From Clostridiales bacterium (lineage in GTDB: Bacteria > Bacillota > Clostridia > Christensenellales > Aristaeellaceae), in NCBI GenBank assembly GCA_012837525.1, contig DUQZ01000013.1, positions 43,570 to 107,569 on the forward strand: DNA of 64,000 bases. Reading direction: 5' to 3'. The notes under the pieces are model-generated. The model saw only the letters and a program-made list of their open reading frames with translations, was not told the origin of the DNA and made no database searches. Positions within the stretch are counted from its first letter, which is position 1. Every line of letters starts with the position of its first letter. The position numbers and the translations under genes are program-made. Shown piece after piece: positions 32,347-41,993 of this stretch.

Positions 32347-34090
32347 AGTTGAGGATGTCGGATACCGGCAGGATTTGAACGGGATATAAACCGGTGACCG
32401 GGTTTTGGTGCTGGTAATCGCACCAGATAACCTGGTCCTCCGCCCCGGCGTATAAAAAGCCGATGGCGCGCGCAGCGCCTTCCGGCCGCGGGAAGCGCTG
32501 GGCCAGCGCGCGCTTGACGGCATGAAAGCGCGCGTCCTTTTGCTTGAGCCTGCTGGGCAGCACCGTGGTTTTGGTGGAGGCAATGCGGTCATAAACCATC
32601 AAATCACGGATGCGCGCAGCCTGATCCGGCACCAGCCCAGCCAGGCAGTCATACACCAGGTTAACCAGCTCATCCAAGGGCAGGCTGCCGTCTGGCTTTG
32701 CTGCTTTGATGGCTGTGCCCAGCGTGAGGAAGAGGTCAAAGGGTTCAAACCCGCCGTCGCTGGTCAGCCAATCTAGGGTAGCCGCGAAACGGCCGGAGTT
32801 GTACAGCTTGTCAAGCGCCACTTCCGCCGTTTGCAATACCTCAAAATCAGCCTCGCTTAAGTCAGGCGTGGACTGTACCTGGTAGGGCGGCTCCTGGTCA
32901 AACCGGCAGGGGTAGACGGCGGGCTCCTCCCGCATGGCGCTGCCATGGATCAGCTTTAAAAAACCCAGCTGCAAGGCGTGCGGCCGCAGGGCATAGGCCA
33001 GATCAAAACTGCGCGCGAAGGCCACGAGGTCCTCCCCTGGCAGGCCCGCGATCAAATCCAGGTGCACATGCGCGCGCCCGCAGGCGATCAGACGCCGCAC
33101 CTGCTGGCTTAAAAAGCGCATGTCCGTGCGCCGTCGCACCAGGCGCAGCGTTTGCTCGTCCATGGATTGCAGGCCGATCTCAAACTGAAACAGGCCAGGC
33201 GGGGCTGCTGCGATGATTGACAACGTCTCCTCGTCCAATAAATCCCCCGCGATCTCAAAATGGAAGGTGACGCCCTGAATCTCTCCCCTTTGCGCCTGCT
33301 CCTTGATAAAGCGCAAAATCCGCCCAGCCCTCGCGCGGTCCGCATTAAAGGTGCGGTCCACCAGTTTGACAGTTTTGGTGCCGGCTTTGGCCAGCATCAT
33401 GATCTCATCAAACGCGCGGGAGAGGGGTACCTGGCGCAGCTTCTCCCCCCGGCCGGACAGGCAAAACGCGCAGGAATAAGGGCAGCCACGGCTGGTTTCC
33501 AGATAGGCGATGCGGCCCTCCAGCTGCTTGAAATATTCCTCACAATAGGGGCTGGACTGCATGTCCTCGTGGGCGTAAGACGGGCTGATGCGCAGGCCCT
33601 CCTGCGTCCTGTAACACAAGCCTGGCACCTGCGCCAACTCCCCCGTACCATACAGGGCGTCCAGCAGGTTCGAAAAGGGCAGCTCACCCTCCCCGGCCAG
33701 CACATAATCCGCCTGCGGATAGCGGGTGAGCACCTCTGCCGCAGCGTAGCTCACCTCCGGCCCACCCAGCACAATCACGCAGCCGGGCATGGCCTCCTTC
33801 AGCGCGGGCAGTATCCTGCCCACGAAAGTGATGTTCCAGATATAGCAGCTGATGCCCAGCACATCCGGTTTCGCTTTGACAACGCGCTGGATGACCGCAT
33901 CCGGCGCCTCGTTCACCGTGCCTTCCACCACCTGGGCGGTGTGCGCTGTGCGGGCATAGGCCGACAGCCCCGCCTTGATGCACCAGGGCGCCAGGGCGGA
34001 GTGCACATACTGGGAGCTGATGCCTGCCAGCACCACCTTGACCGCTTGAATCCTCTGCTTGATGATGAATCCCTCCAGAAATAATGCCAC
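32345..34090 (-). CDS. B12-binding-domain radical SAM protein
   Basis: 581 residues. The N-terminal ~140 residues are a cobalamin-binding-like Rossmann domain (VLGISCYIWN, VVLGGPEVSYAA). The radical SAM core starts near residue 200 with the cluster motif RGCPYSCAFC (CxxxCxxC). A C-terminal ~190-residue domain resembles DUF4080. The family cleaves S-adenosylmethionine to start radical chemistry, often methylation at unreactive carbons; the substrate is unknown. The start is uncertain: ATG 34090 is possible, but a strong GGAGGG lies inside at 34071-34076 and the recognisable domain begins only at VKVVLAG, so initiation at a rare downstream codon is conceivable. Confidence 0.82.
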   Translation of the reverse strand: MALFLEGFIIKQRIQAVKVVLAGISSQYVHSALAPWCIKAGLSAYARTAHTAQVVEGTVNEAPDAVIQRVVKAKPDVLGISCYIWNITFVGRILPALKEAMPGCVIVLGGPEVSYAAAEVLTRYPQADYVLAGEGELPFSNLLDALYGTGELAQVPGLCYRTQEGLRISPSYAHEDMQSSPYCEEYFKQLEGRIAYLETSRGCPYSCAFCLSGRGEKLRQVPLSRAFDEIMMLAKAGTKTVKLVDRTFNADRARAGRILRFIKEQAQRGEIQGVTFHFEIAGDLLDEETLSIIAAAPPGLFQFEIGLQSMDEQTLRLVRRRTDMRFLSQQVRRLIACGRAHVHLDLIAGLPGEDLVAFARSFDLAYALRPHALQLGFLKLIHGSAMREEPAVYPCRFDQEPPYQVQSTPDLSEADFEVLQTAEVALDKLYNSGRFAATLDWLTSDGGFEPFDLFLTLGTAIKAAKPDGSLPLDELVNLVYDCLAGLVPDQAARIRDLMVYDRIASTKTTVLPSRLKQKDARFHAVKRALAQRFPRPEGAARAIGFLYAGAEDQVIWCDYQHQNPVTGLYPVQILPVSDILN

Positions 34091-34190
34091 TCCATCTTAC
34101 CACGATTTTGTCAAAGCGGCCCCATTGTTTGCAGCATGATATCTGTCAATGATATACTGGTACTTGTATTATGTGAAATCAGGAGAATGC

Positions 34191-34844
34191 ATGCTCGTTT
34201 ATTTCTGTCCCAAATGCCAACGGCAAAACCCGCAGCCGTTTTGCAATGCCTGCAACCGCAGCCTGGGCAACCCCTCGGTGCGCTATGTCTGGGAGGACAG
34301 CCGCGCGCCGATATCTGACGTGACGCGCCTGGGCCTGCTTTTGCGAGTCACCGCCAGCGCCGTGGCTGTGACGGTCATTGTGATGCTGATTATTGAGTAC
34401 ATCCTGCGCGGGCCAGACGCCTTTACCACCTTTTTCAAGTCCACCGGCATCCCGGCGGCTGCCTTGGGCCTGGGCATCACGCTCATTGGCCTGGGCCTTG
34501 TGGTGTTGATGTTTCAGGGGCGTGAATCCGTCCAGTATATGCTGGACCCCAAGGGCGTGCTCAAGCGCACCTGGATTGAGCCCACCCGGCTGAAGTGCTG
34601 GTCGCGCATGATCCGCTATGACAAGGCCGCCTTCCAGAAAAACAGCGAGGGCCGCCCCTTTTTGCTGGCGCATGAGGAATACCTGGTCTGGCAGGACGCC
34701 GCGCGCTACAAGCTGGCGCCGCGCGCCGGGCGCATCACCCTCTACCGCCCCTATGCCTTTGTATTCATGGTGCTGCACCTGCCGCGGCATGAGTATGACG
34801 GCGCCGCGGAGATGGTGGCCGCGAAACTGAAGAACAAGCGCTAA
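34191..34844 (+). CDS. Zinc-ribbon membrane protein of unknown function
   Basis: 217 residues. The N-terminus has a zinc ribbon (CPKC at about 6-9, CNAC at about 18-21). Two membrane helices follow (about 52-75 and 90-112), then a soluble C-terminal domain of about 100 residues with LKCWSRMIRYD and RITLYRPYAFVFMVLHL, which I do not recognise. The frame is open further upstream, but AGGAG at 34181 favours ATG 34191. It is transcribed divergently from the radical SAM gene. Confidence 0.65.
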   Translation: MLVYFCPKCQRQNPQPFCNACNRSLGNPSVRYVWEDSRAPISDVTRLGLLLRVTASAVAVTVIVMLIIEYILRGPDAFTTFFKSTGIPAAALGLGITLIGLGLVVLMFQGRESVQYMLDPKGVLKRTWIEPTRLKCWSRMIRYDKAAFQKNSEGRPFLLAHEEYLVWQDAARYKLAPRAGRITLYRPYAFVFMVLHLPRHEYDGAAEMVAAKLKNKR

Positions 34845-34859
34845 AACAAGCGAATAGCA

Positions 34860-34898
34860 ACGGGGAAGGGCCTGTGATGATCTGCCCTTCCCCGTTTT
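34860..34898. terminator. Bidirectional terminator
   Basis: A perfect 12-bp stem ACGGGGAAGGGC/GCCCTTCCCCGT (34860-34871 and 34884-34895) with TTTT on the plus side, lying between two convergent genes. Confidence 0.85.
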
Positions 34899-34913
34899 CA
34901 TGTGTTAGTTTAA

Positions 34914-36011
34914 TCATTGCGCCGGGCCGTACTCCACCCGGGTGGTGGCGTTGGTGAGGATGATGAAGGTCTTGCCGCGCTGCAGCTTGATTTCCTCGCC
35001 CTTCTCATCCACAAAGACGGTGCGGCTGTCCAGGTCCTTCTTGTACCAGCCGCCCTTGATATACTGGCCGCCCGTGAAGATCTCCGCTGCGCCGTTGCCC
35101 GTTAGATACTCAAGCGTCACATAGTTGCCGGAGTAGGAAAAGCGCACCCGCTGCACAATCACATTGGCAAAGGGAATGGGCGTATCCGGCGCGTCCCGGT
35201 CCACATAGGGCCCCGCGGTGTTCTTGCGCAGGTAGGCGTTTTGCGCCGCGTCATAGGTGAAGATGGACCAGCTGGCCGGGTTGTCCCGCCCGCGGCGGTA
35301 CTCCTCCCCGTAATGGCGCACGGTGACCTGGTTGGCCGCCGGGTAGCCGCTGGGCAAGCTGTCTGAAAACAGGAAGGGGCGGGGAGTAATCTCCTTGCCG
35401 CTTGAAATCAGCATGTCCTGGATCTTTTTGACATCCACCGACAGGTTGTGCGGGCTTTCATAGCCCTTGATGCGGCCGGAATAGTCATTTTTGCTCAGCA
35501 GGTTAAAGGCGCTCTGGTTGTTGCGCATCTGCGCGCTTTTTAGTTTGTCCACCACGCTTGCCTTGTTCTTGCCGTCAAACACCGGGTAGCCGGCAAACAC
35601 AAAGCCGCCGCCCCACTCGCGCGCCACATCCACAAAGGGGGAGCGCGCCGAGCGGCTGCCGCCGGCCGCAGCCGGGATTTTATCAGAAAACAGCGCCAAC
35701 AGCTTGGTCGCGCCGGCGCCCGCGTTGGGCACCTGGTAGATGACATCCGCGTCAATCACGCCCCAGTGCGGGTGTGCCTTGGGCGCGTTGTCCACCACCA
35801 TCACAACAGGCGCAAAGACGCCCTCAAAGGGCAGGCCGGTGGTGCCGCTTTCACCGGGGATAACGGGGTTATTGGGATAGTCCGTCAAAAAGGGAATGTC
35901 TTCACGCTTCACAACCCCTTCAATGAGGGTTGTTTCCATCAAAGCGGGTGTAGCGGATACCATCATCAGGAGGGCCAAAAACAGGGCTAAAAGCCGGCGT
36001 GTGTTGTTCAT
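34914..36011 (-). CDS. Secreted DUF3048 protein (YerB-like)
   Basis: 365 residues with a signal peptide (MNNTRRLLALFLALLMMVSA) and no lipobox Cys. The mature part matches DUF3048: APVVMVVDNAPKAHPHWGV near the start, YQVPNAGAGATKLLALF, SARSPFVDVAREWG, and the C-terminal segment with VEYLTG-like and KGGWYKKD elements. DUF3048 proteins are common in Bacillota and act outside the membrane; the role is unknown. The start at 36011 has GGAGAGAAA before it and is preferred over an in-frame upstream ATG at 36074, which would overlap the predicted promoter. Confidence 0.85.
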   Translation of the reverse strand: MNNTRRLLALFLALLMMVSATPALMETTLIEGVVKREDIPFLTDYPNNPVIPGESGTTGLPFEGVFAPVVMVVDNAPKAHPHWGVIDADVIYQVPNAGAGATKLLALFSDKIPAAAGGSRSARSPFVDVAREWGGGFVFAGYPVFDGKNKASVVDKLKSAQMRNNQSAFNLLSKNDYSGRIKGYESPHNLSVDVKKIQDMLISSGKEITPRPFLFSDSLPSGYPAANQVTVRHYGEEYRRGRDNPASWSIFTYDAAQNAYLRKNTAGPYVDRDAPDTPIPFANVIVQRVRFSYSGNYVTLEYLTGNGAAEIFTGGQYIKGGWYKKDLDSRTVFVDEKGEEIKLQRGKTFIILTNATTRVEYGPAQ

Positions 36012-36045
36012 TTTCTCTCCAATCCAAGGTTTATTTGCCGGCCTG

Positions 36046-36074
36046 AGTATACCGTTTTGACCGGCCGCCTTCAA
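36046..36074 (-). promoter_or_regulatory. Promoter of the DUF3048 gene
   Basis: Reading the minus strand: TTGAAG (36074-36069), 17 nt, TATACT (36051-36046), 34 bp before the start codon. It supports the shorter DUF3048 start. Confidence 0.65.
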
Positions 36075-36173
36075 TCAAATCCAGCCCTTTTACGGCGCAA
36101 TTCACAGAGTTTTAACACTTTCGTCACAGTTGTCCGGGAAGCGCTGAAAGACCTTGCAAATCAAGGCATTTTC

Positions 36174-36202
36174 TTGACAAACAGGCGCTTGGGGCATATG
36201 AT
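36174..36202 (+). promoter_or_regulatory. Strong sigma-A promoter of glyQS
   Basis: Perfect TTGACA (36174-36179), 17-nt spacer, TATGAT (36197-36202). The short leader (about 25 nt) leaves no room for a T-box riboswitch. Confidence 0.8.
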
Positions 36203-36232
36203 AAAGTTGTTTTATTGTGAGGAGGAACGACG

Positions 36233-37618
36233 ATGTCATTGACAATGGAAAAGCTGGTTGCCCTGTGCAAAGTGCGCGGGTATATTTTCGCGGGCTCGGA
36301 GATTTACGGCGGCCTGGCCAACACCTGGGATTACGGCCCTTTGGGCGTTGAGTTTAAAAACAACATCAAGCGCGCCTGGTGGAAGAAATTTGTCCAGGAG
36401 AGCGAGCACAACGTGGGCCTGGACAGCGCCATTTTGATGAACCCGGCCGTCTGGCACGCCTCCGGCCATGTGGGCAACTTCAATGACCCCTTGATGGACT
36501 GCAAGTCCTGCAAGGCGCGCTTCCGCGCCGACCAGCTCATTGAGGACGCCGCCAGCAAACAGGGCGAAAGCATCCAGGCTGACGGCTGGAGCAACGAGCA
36601 ACTGGAGGGCTACATCAAAGAACAGCAGATCCCCTGCCCCAAGTGCGGCAAGTCCGACTTCACCGGGGTGCGCAAGTTCAACATGATGTTCAAAACCCAC
36701 CAGGGCGTCACCGAGGACAACACCACAGAGATCTACCTGCGGCCGGAAACCGCCCAGGGCATCTTTGTCAACTTTAAAAACGTCATCCGCGCGACGCGCC
36801 GCAAGCTGCCCATGGGCATCGCCCAAATCGGCAAATCCTTCCGCAACGAGATCACCCCCGGCAACTTTATCTTCCGCACGCGGGAGTTTGAGCAGATGGA
36901 GCTGGAGTTCTTCTGCGCCCCGGGCACGGATTTGGAATGGTTCAACTACTGGCGCGGCTTTTGCCGTGACTGGCTGCTCTCCCTTGGCATCAAGGAGGAC
37001 CATCTGCGCCTGCGCGACCACAAGCCCGAGGAATTGTCCCACTACTCCGTCGCCACCACCGACTTTGAGTTCCTCTTCCCCTTTGGCTGGGGCGAATTGT
37101 GGGGTATCGCGGACCGCACCGATTTTGACCTCAAGCAGCACCAGGAGCACAGCGGGGAGAACATGGAGTACATCGACCCCATCACCAATGAGCGCTTCAT
37201 CCCCTACGTGGTGGAGCCCTCCCTGGGCGTGGACCGCATGGCCCTGGTCTTCCTGTGCAACGCCTATGAGGAGGAGCAGCTGGAAGACGGCGACACCCGC
37301 GTGGTGCTGCGCCTGCACCCGGCCCTTGCGCCCTTTAAGGTGGCTGTCTTGCCGCTGCAGAAGAACAAGCTGGGCGAAAAAGCGCGCGAGGTGCACCGCG
37401 AATTGTCCCGCTACTTCATGGCCGATTATGACGAGTCCGGCTCCATCGGCAAGCGCTACCGCCGCCAGGACGAAGCCGGCACGCCCTATTGCGTCACGGT
37501 GGACTTTGAGACCCAGGAAGAGGGCACCGTCACCGTGCGCGACCGTGACAGCATGGCGCAGGAGCGCGTCCCCCTGTCTGAGTTAAAGAACTATCTGGAA
37601 CAGAAAATCCACTTTTAA
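36233..37618 (+). CDS. glyQS: Glycyl-tRNA synthetase, single-chain dimeric type
   Basis: 461 residues, the alpha2 class II form. Motifs: [21 protein letters not shown] (about 23-43), zinc-like CKSC and CPKCG in the insertion, motif 2 as [20 protein letters not shown] (about 204-223), motif 3 near [11 protein letters not shown], and an anticodon-binding C-terminus. It charges tRNA-Gly. Start with GAGGAGGAACGACG. It has its own strong promoter. Confidence 0.96.
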   Translation: MSLTMEKLVALCKVRGYIFAGSEIYGGLANTWDYGPLGVEFKNNIKRAWWKKFVQESEHNVGLDSAILMNPAVWHASGHVGNFNDPLMDCKSCKARFRADQLIEDAASKQGESIQADGWSNEQLEGYIKEQQIPCPKCGKSDFTGVRKFNMMFKTHQGVTEDNTTEIYLRPETAQGIFVNFKNVIRATRRKLPMGIAQIGKSFRNEITPGNFIFRTREFEQMELEFFCAPGTDLEWFNYWRGFCRDWLLSLGIKEDHLRLRDHKPEELSHYSVATTDFEFLFPFGWGELWGIADRTDFDLKQHQEHSGENMEYIDPITNERFIPYVVEPSLGVDRMALVFLCNAYEEEQLEDGDTRVVLRLHPALAPFKVAVLPLQKNKLGEKAREVHRELSRYFMADYDESGSIGKRYRRQDEAGTPYCVTVDFETQEEGTVTVRDRDSMAQERVPLSELKNYLEQKIHF

Positions 37619-37677
37619 CCCCATCCCGTAAGCGCTGAGGAACTGGTATTACACCCTCGGCCGAAAGGAGCCCCAGC

Positions 37678-40416
37678 ATGTCAGAAAAATTCAGGCCTCC
37701 GCAGCCCCGCAACCGCCGGGCCAACAGGCACCAAACCGGCAAGGAAGCAGCCCAGCGCAATGTGGATCCGCCGCTGCGCGCCGGCTTCCCGCCGGAAGAA
37801 GCGGCCCCCATGCCCCTGGGCGGCTATGACGCCGCGCAGGCGCCGCGGCAGATCCCGCCGCGTGACGCGGCCCCCCTTGTGTATGAGGAGGACGCGCCCC
37901 CGCGCCAGCCGGTGCAGCCGCCCCGCCAGCCGGAATATGATGATGACTACTATTATGACGACCTGCCGCCCCGGCGCTGGCCGCTGGTCCTCATCAGCCT
38001 GATCGTGCTGCTGGGCCTGGTCTTCATTGGCTCCCATTTCCTGATTCCCAAAAACGCCACCGGTATCCTGGGCCAGGTCAAGGGTATCACCACCCGCGTG
38101 GTGGACGGCGGGCTGGGCCTCCTCGGCTTAAAGAAATACGAGCCGCCCAAGCTGATCAAATTTGATACGCCCGAACCCACCGTGCAAACCGGCGTGAAAA
38201 CCGTGTTTACCTTCACCGCGGACAAGGCCATTGACGGCGTCCGCGTGCTGGACGAGGTCGGCACCGAAGTGAAGGGCGTCACCGAAGCCGTGGACGCGCC
38301 CAACAACACCACCTGGACCTTGACCGCCATTTTGGACAAGCCCATGAGCGAGATGAAGCTCTCCGCCGGCATCCTGGTGGACAAAACCTGGTACCAGACC
38401 GATAAAACCGTGGTGCTGAGCGTGGAAGAACCCACCCCCACGCCCGAGCCCGCCACGCCGACCCCCGCGCCCACCGACACCCCTGCCCCCCAGGTAACCG
38501 AAACCGCGGCGCCTGTTGAAGCGGCGCCGGCCGCTGTGGTGGTGCCGCCCGTCACCGATCCGGATCCCCAGGGCACAGACGTCCCGGCAGCGCCGGTCGT
38601 CACCCCCGCCACCATCGCGGATCTGTTGCCCAGTTTCACCGCGCCCCCGGCTGCGGACAATGCGGAGCCGGAGTTCCCGGACGAAGACATTCCGGAGGAC
38701 ATGCTGGCTGAATTCCCCGAGGAGGACATCCCGGAGGACATGCTGGCCGAAACCCCCGCAGAAACCCTTCCCGATGACATGACAGCCCAGGCCAGCGGGG
38801 ACAGCCAGGCAGCGCCCGCGGAGCAGCCTGAACCAGTGGAAACGGCCGCGCCCGCGGCACCGGCCACGCCTACGCCCATGCCCGCTTTGACCGTCACGGC
38901 GGCGGATGCCCAGGCGCCCGGCAAGTTCAAGATGACAGAAGCCGCCTACAAGGGCAGCAAGCGGCAAAACGATTTCACCCGCGAAACACCCATCAATGCC
39001 CAGGGCGGGGAACTATACACCTACTACCCCGGCGGTGTGTTCACCTTCCGCAACGACGGCATGCGCCAAAACGCGGCCTTCGGCACGGCCGAGATGCCCC
39101 TTAACCAGATGAGCATCCACTGGCAAAGCGATCTGGGCAGCCTGCGCACCGACGGGGGCACCGTGTATGGCCTGGGCTGGACCAGCCAGCCCGCCATCAT
39201 CAAGTGGTCGGTGGAGGTGCGCTCCGGCATGAACCTCAACGCCGAGAAGAAGAACGTCAAGGCGCTCAAGGAAGTCATTGTGGCGGCGCAGGACGGCAAG
39301 ATCTACTTCCTGGACCTGGCCGACGGCCAGCCCACGCGCGAAGTGATTGACGTGGGCTACCCCTTAAAGGGCAGCGTCGCGGTGGACGCCTTTGGCCGGC
39401 CGCTCATCGGCGTAGGCCAGGGCATCTCCAAACTGCGCAACAAGACGGGCGATATCGGCTATCACTTCTTCAATTTGATTGACCAAAAAAGCGCCCTGTT
39501 CATCAACGGCCGCAAAACCAAGAGCCAGGTGCAGTACAGCACCAATGGGGCCTTTGACGGCACCGGGCTGTTTGAGCGCAATTCCGACTCCTTCGTGGTG
39601 GCCGGCGAGAACGGCCTGCTGTACACCGTCAAACTCAACACCGTGTTTGACTTTAAAAATCCCACCACGCTGACGGTGGACCCGGAGATTCATTACCTGC
39701 GCAGCAAGCTTGGCAAACAGGCCAACACCGATGTGAGCATCGAGGGCTCCCCGGCGATGTACGGCCCCTACGCCTTTGTAGCGGATAAATACGGCGCGCT
39801 GCGCTGCGTCGACACCACCACCATGAAAACCCTGTGGGTGTTTGACACCGGCGACAACACCGACGCCACCCCTGCGCTGGACTTGACCGCCGACGGCAGC
39901 TTGTCCCTGTACACCGGCACTGGTGTCTTCAACCGCAGCCGCAAGGCCGGCAACGCCGTCATGCGGAAGATTGACGCGCTCACGGGCGAGGAAATCTGGA
40001 AGACCGAGATCAAGGCCAAGTACGACAAATCCGAGCGCGGCGGCATCAAGGCCAGCCCCATTGTGGGCCAGCACCAGATCAGCGACCTGGTCATCTTCAC
40101 CGTCAACATGACGGAAGAAGGCGGCGCGATCATCGCGCTGAACAAGCAAACCGGCCAGGAAGTCTGGAAGATGTCCCTCCCCGGCGGCGCCATCTCCTCC
40201 CCTGTGGCGGTATACGCGCAGGACGGTAAGGCCCGCATCGTGCAGGGCTCCCTGGACGGCAAGCTCTACCTGCTTGACGGTTTGACAGGCCAAGCCCTCT
40301 CCACACTGGATCTGGGCGGCGCGATTGAAGGCTCGCCCGCGGTGTACAACGACATTCTGGTCATCGGCACCGCCAGCCGGGACAACCACAAGCTGTACGG
40401 CATCAGGCTGGAGTAA
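37678..40416 (+). CDS. Membrane-anchored beta-propeller (PQQ-like) surface protein
   Basis: 912 residues. A Pro/Arg-rich cytoplasmic part (about 1-100) contains a short YDDDYYYDD cluster. One membrane helix (about 101-122: RRWPLVLISLIVLLGLVFIG) follows, then an outside region with an Ig-like domain (about 160-245) and a long Pro/Thr/Ala/Glu linker with two acidic 13-residue repeats. The C-terminal ~480 residues form a PQQ/YVTN-type propeller (LWVFDTGDNTDATPAL, GQEVWKMSLPGG, GKLYLLDGLTG). Without an enzyme motif it is more likely a scaffold or sensor than a dehydrogenase. It is followed by a hairpin before glpK. Confidence 0.75.
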   Translation: MSEKFRPPQPRNRRANRHQTGKEAAQRNVDPPLRAGFPPEEAAPMPLGGYDAAQAPRQIPPRDAAPLVYEEDAPPRQPVQPPRQPEYDDDYYYDDLPPRRWPLVLISLIVLLGLVFIGSHFLIPKNATGILGQVKGITTRVVDGGLGLLGLKKYEPPKLIKFDTPEPTVQTGVKTVFTFTADKAIDGVRVLDEVGTEVKGVTEAVDAPNNTTWTLTAILDKPMSEMKLSAGILVDKTWYQTDKTVVLSVEEPTPTPEPATPTPAPTDTPAPQVTETAAPVEAAPAAVVVPPVTDPDPQGTDVPAAPVVTPATIADLLPSFTAPPAADNAEPEFPDEDIPEDMLAEFPEEDIPEDMLAETPAETLPDDMTAQASGDSQAAPAEQPEPVETAAPAAPATPTPMPALTVTAADAQAPGKFKMTEAAYKGSKRQNDFTRETPINAQGGELYTYYPGGVFTFRNDGMRQNAAFGTAEMPLNQMSIHWQSDLGSLRTDGGTVYGLGWTSQPAIIKWSVEVRSGMNLNAEKKNVKALKEVIVAAQDGKIYFLDLADGQPTREVIDVGYPLKGSVAVDAFGRPLIGVGQGISKLRNKTGDIGYHFFNLIDQKSALFINGRKTKSQVQYSTNGAFDGTGLFERNSDSFVVAGENGLLYTVKLNTVFDFKNPTTLTVDPEIHYLRSKLGKQANTDVSIEGSPAMYGPYAFVADKYGALRCVDTTTMKTLWVFDTGDNTDATPALDLTADGSLSLYTGTGVFNRSRKAGNAVMRKIDALTGEEIWKTEIKAKYDKSERGGIKASPIVGQHQISDLVIFTVNMTEEGGAIIALNKQTGQEVWKMSLPGGAISSPVAVYAQDGKARIVQGSLDGKLYLLDGLTGQALSTLDLGGAIEGSPAVYNDILVIGTASRDNHKLYGIRLE
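38671..38748 (+). repeat. Two 39-bp acidic repeats in the propeller gene linker
   Basis: Two adjacent 13-residue units EFP-[DE]-EDIPEDMLA (38671-38709 and 38710-38748), followed by a degenerate third (ETPAETLPDDMTA). The DNA copies differ at several third positions. Confidence 0.85.
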
Positions 40417-40430
40417 GAAACCTCAACACG

Positions 40431-40458
40431 CCCTGCGCCTGAATGGCGCAGGGTTCTT
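40431..40458 (+). terminator. Terminator between the propeller gene and glpK
   Basis: CCCTGCGC (40431-40438) pairs with GCGCAGGG (40446-40453), then TTCTT. The short T run makes it only partly efficient, so read-through into glpK is possible. Confidence 0.6.
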
Positions 40459-40475
40459 CAGGAAAGGACGGGATT

Positions 40476-41993
40476 ATGAGCAAGGCCTTTCTCATCGCGC
40501 TGGACCAGGGGACAACCTCCTCCCGGGCCATCGTCTTTACGCCGCAAGGCCGCCTGAGCGCATCGGCGGCCTTTGAGTTCACCCAGCACTACCCCAAGCC
40601 CGGCTGGGTGGAACACGAGCCCCAGGACCTGGTGGACACCACCGTCCGGTCGCTACAGGAAGCGGTCAAAAAGGCGGGGATTACGCCGGATCAGATTGCC
40701 GCCATCGGCATCACCAACCAGCGGGAAACCACGCTGATTTGGGACAGGAAAACCGGACAGCCAATCTACAATGCCATCGTCTGGCAGTGCCGGCGCACGG
40801 CGGCCATCATCGAGCGTATCAAGCAGGACGGTTTAGCCGCCTTAATCAAGGACCGCACGGGCCTTCTGCCTGACGCCTATTTCTCCGCCAGCAAGATCCG
40901 CTGGATGCTGCAGGAAACCGGTACGCAGCTAAGGGCGGAGGCGGGCGAGCTGTGCTTTGGCACGGTGGACAGCTATTTGGCCTGGCACCTGGTGAAAGGC
41001 CGCCCGCATGTGACGGACGCCACCAACGCCGCGCGCACGATGCTGTTTAACCTCAAAACCCAGGACTGGGACGAGGACTTGCTGCGCCTGTTCAACATCC
41101 CTCGCGCGATGCTGCCGCGCATTGTGAACACGGCGGAGCACATCGGCGAATTGGATGAGCATATCCTGGGCGCTCCCGTGCCCGTGGCGGCGCTGGCGGG
41201 TGACCAGCACGCGGCCCTGTTTGGGCAGGGCTGCTTTCAAACAGGGGACGTCAAAAACACCTATGGCACCGGCTGCTTCATGCTGATGAACACCGGCGAC
41301 ACCCCGGTGTCAAACGACAAGGGGCTGCTGTCCACCATGGCCTGGCGCATCAAGGATCGCCCGGTCTTCGCGCTGGAAGGCAGCGTGTTTGTGGGGGGTG
41401 CTGCTGTTCAGTGGCTGCGGGATGAGCTGGGCATCATCACCTCCGCCGCGCAGTCAGAAGCGCTGGCAAGCCAGGTGGCGGATACCAACGGCGTTTACTT
41501 CGTGCCCGCCTTCACCGGCCTGGGCGCGCCGCACTGGGACATGTACGCCCGCGGCACGCTGGTGGGCATCAGCCGCGGCGCCAAGGCCGCGCACATCGCG
41601 CGTGCGGCGCTGGAGTCCATCGCCTACCAGTCAAACGACCTGCTAAGCCTGATGACAGACTGCCTGGGCCACGCGCCGGATGCGCTGCGGGTGGACGGCG
41701 GGGCCACCGCCAATGACCTGTTGATGCAGATGCAGGCGGATATCTCGGGCATCAAGGTGCTCAGACCGCAGGTGGTGGAAACCACGGCCCTGGGGGCAGC
41801 CCTCCTAGCCGGTATTGGTGTGGGCATGTTTGAAAACGAGCAGGCCGCCGCCAGCAACTGGCAGTTGGAGAAGGAATTCTCCCCAAACTGGGACCTGCTG
41901 ACCCGCCAAAACCGCAAGCGCTGCTGGAACAACGCGGTCAAAACCGCGCTGTTTGAAGCCAAGTTGAGAAAAGAGAGCGAAGCATGTTCATAG
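40476..41993 (+). CDS. glpK: Glycerol kinase
   Basis: 505 residues, normal for GlpK. It phosphorylates glycerol to glycerol 3-phosphate with ATP. Motifs: ALDQGTTSSRAIVF (about 8-21), NQRETTLIWD, GTVDSYLAWHL, the FGGY signature region GSVFVGGAAVQWLRD, and VDGGATANDLLMQMQAD near residue 410. The frame is open further upstream, but ATG 40476 has GGAAAGGACGGG before it and gives the canonical N-terminus. No glpF or glpD is adjacent. It overlaps the following methyltransferase gene by 10 bp. Confidence 0.96.
   Translation: MSKAFLIALDQGTTSSRAIVFTPQGRLSASAAFEFTQHYPKPGWVEHEPQDLVDTTVRSLQEAVKKAGITPDQIAAIGITNQRETTLIWDRKTGQPIYNAIVWQCRRTAAIIERIKQDGLAALIKDRTGLLPDAYFSASKIRWMLQETGTQLRAEAGELCFGTVDSYLAWHLVKGRPHVTDATNAARTMLFNLKTQDWDEDLLRLFNIPRAMLPRIVNTAEHIGELDEHILGAPVPVAALAGDQHAALFGQGCFQTGDVKNTYGTGCFMLMNTGDTPVSNDKGLLSTMAWRIKDRPVFALEGSVFVGGAAVQWLRDELGIITSAAQSEALASQVADTNGVYFVPAFTGLGAPHWDMYARGTLVGISRGAKAAHIARAALESIAYQSNDLLSLMTDCLGHAPDALRVDGGATANDLLMQMQADISGIKVLRPQVVETTALGAALLAGIGVGMFENEQAAASNWQLEKEFSPNWDLLTRQNRKRCWNNAVKTALFEAKLRKESEACS

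Noticed and set aside
36203..36232. A T-box riboswitch before glyQS
   Set aside because: Only about 25 nt lie between the predicted start point and the ATG, too short for a T-box.
36236..37396. A 386-codon reverse frame across glyQS
   Set aside because: Forward frame carries all class II glycyl-tRNA synthetase motifs; the reverse has no recognisable domain.
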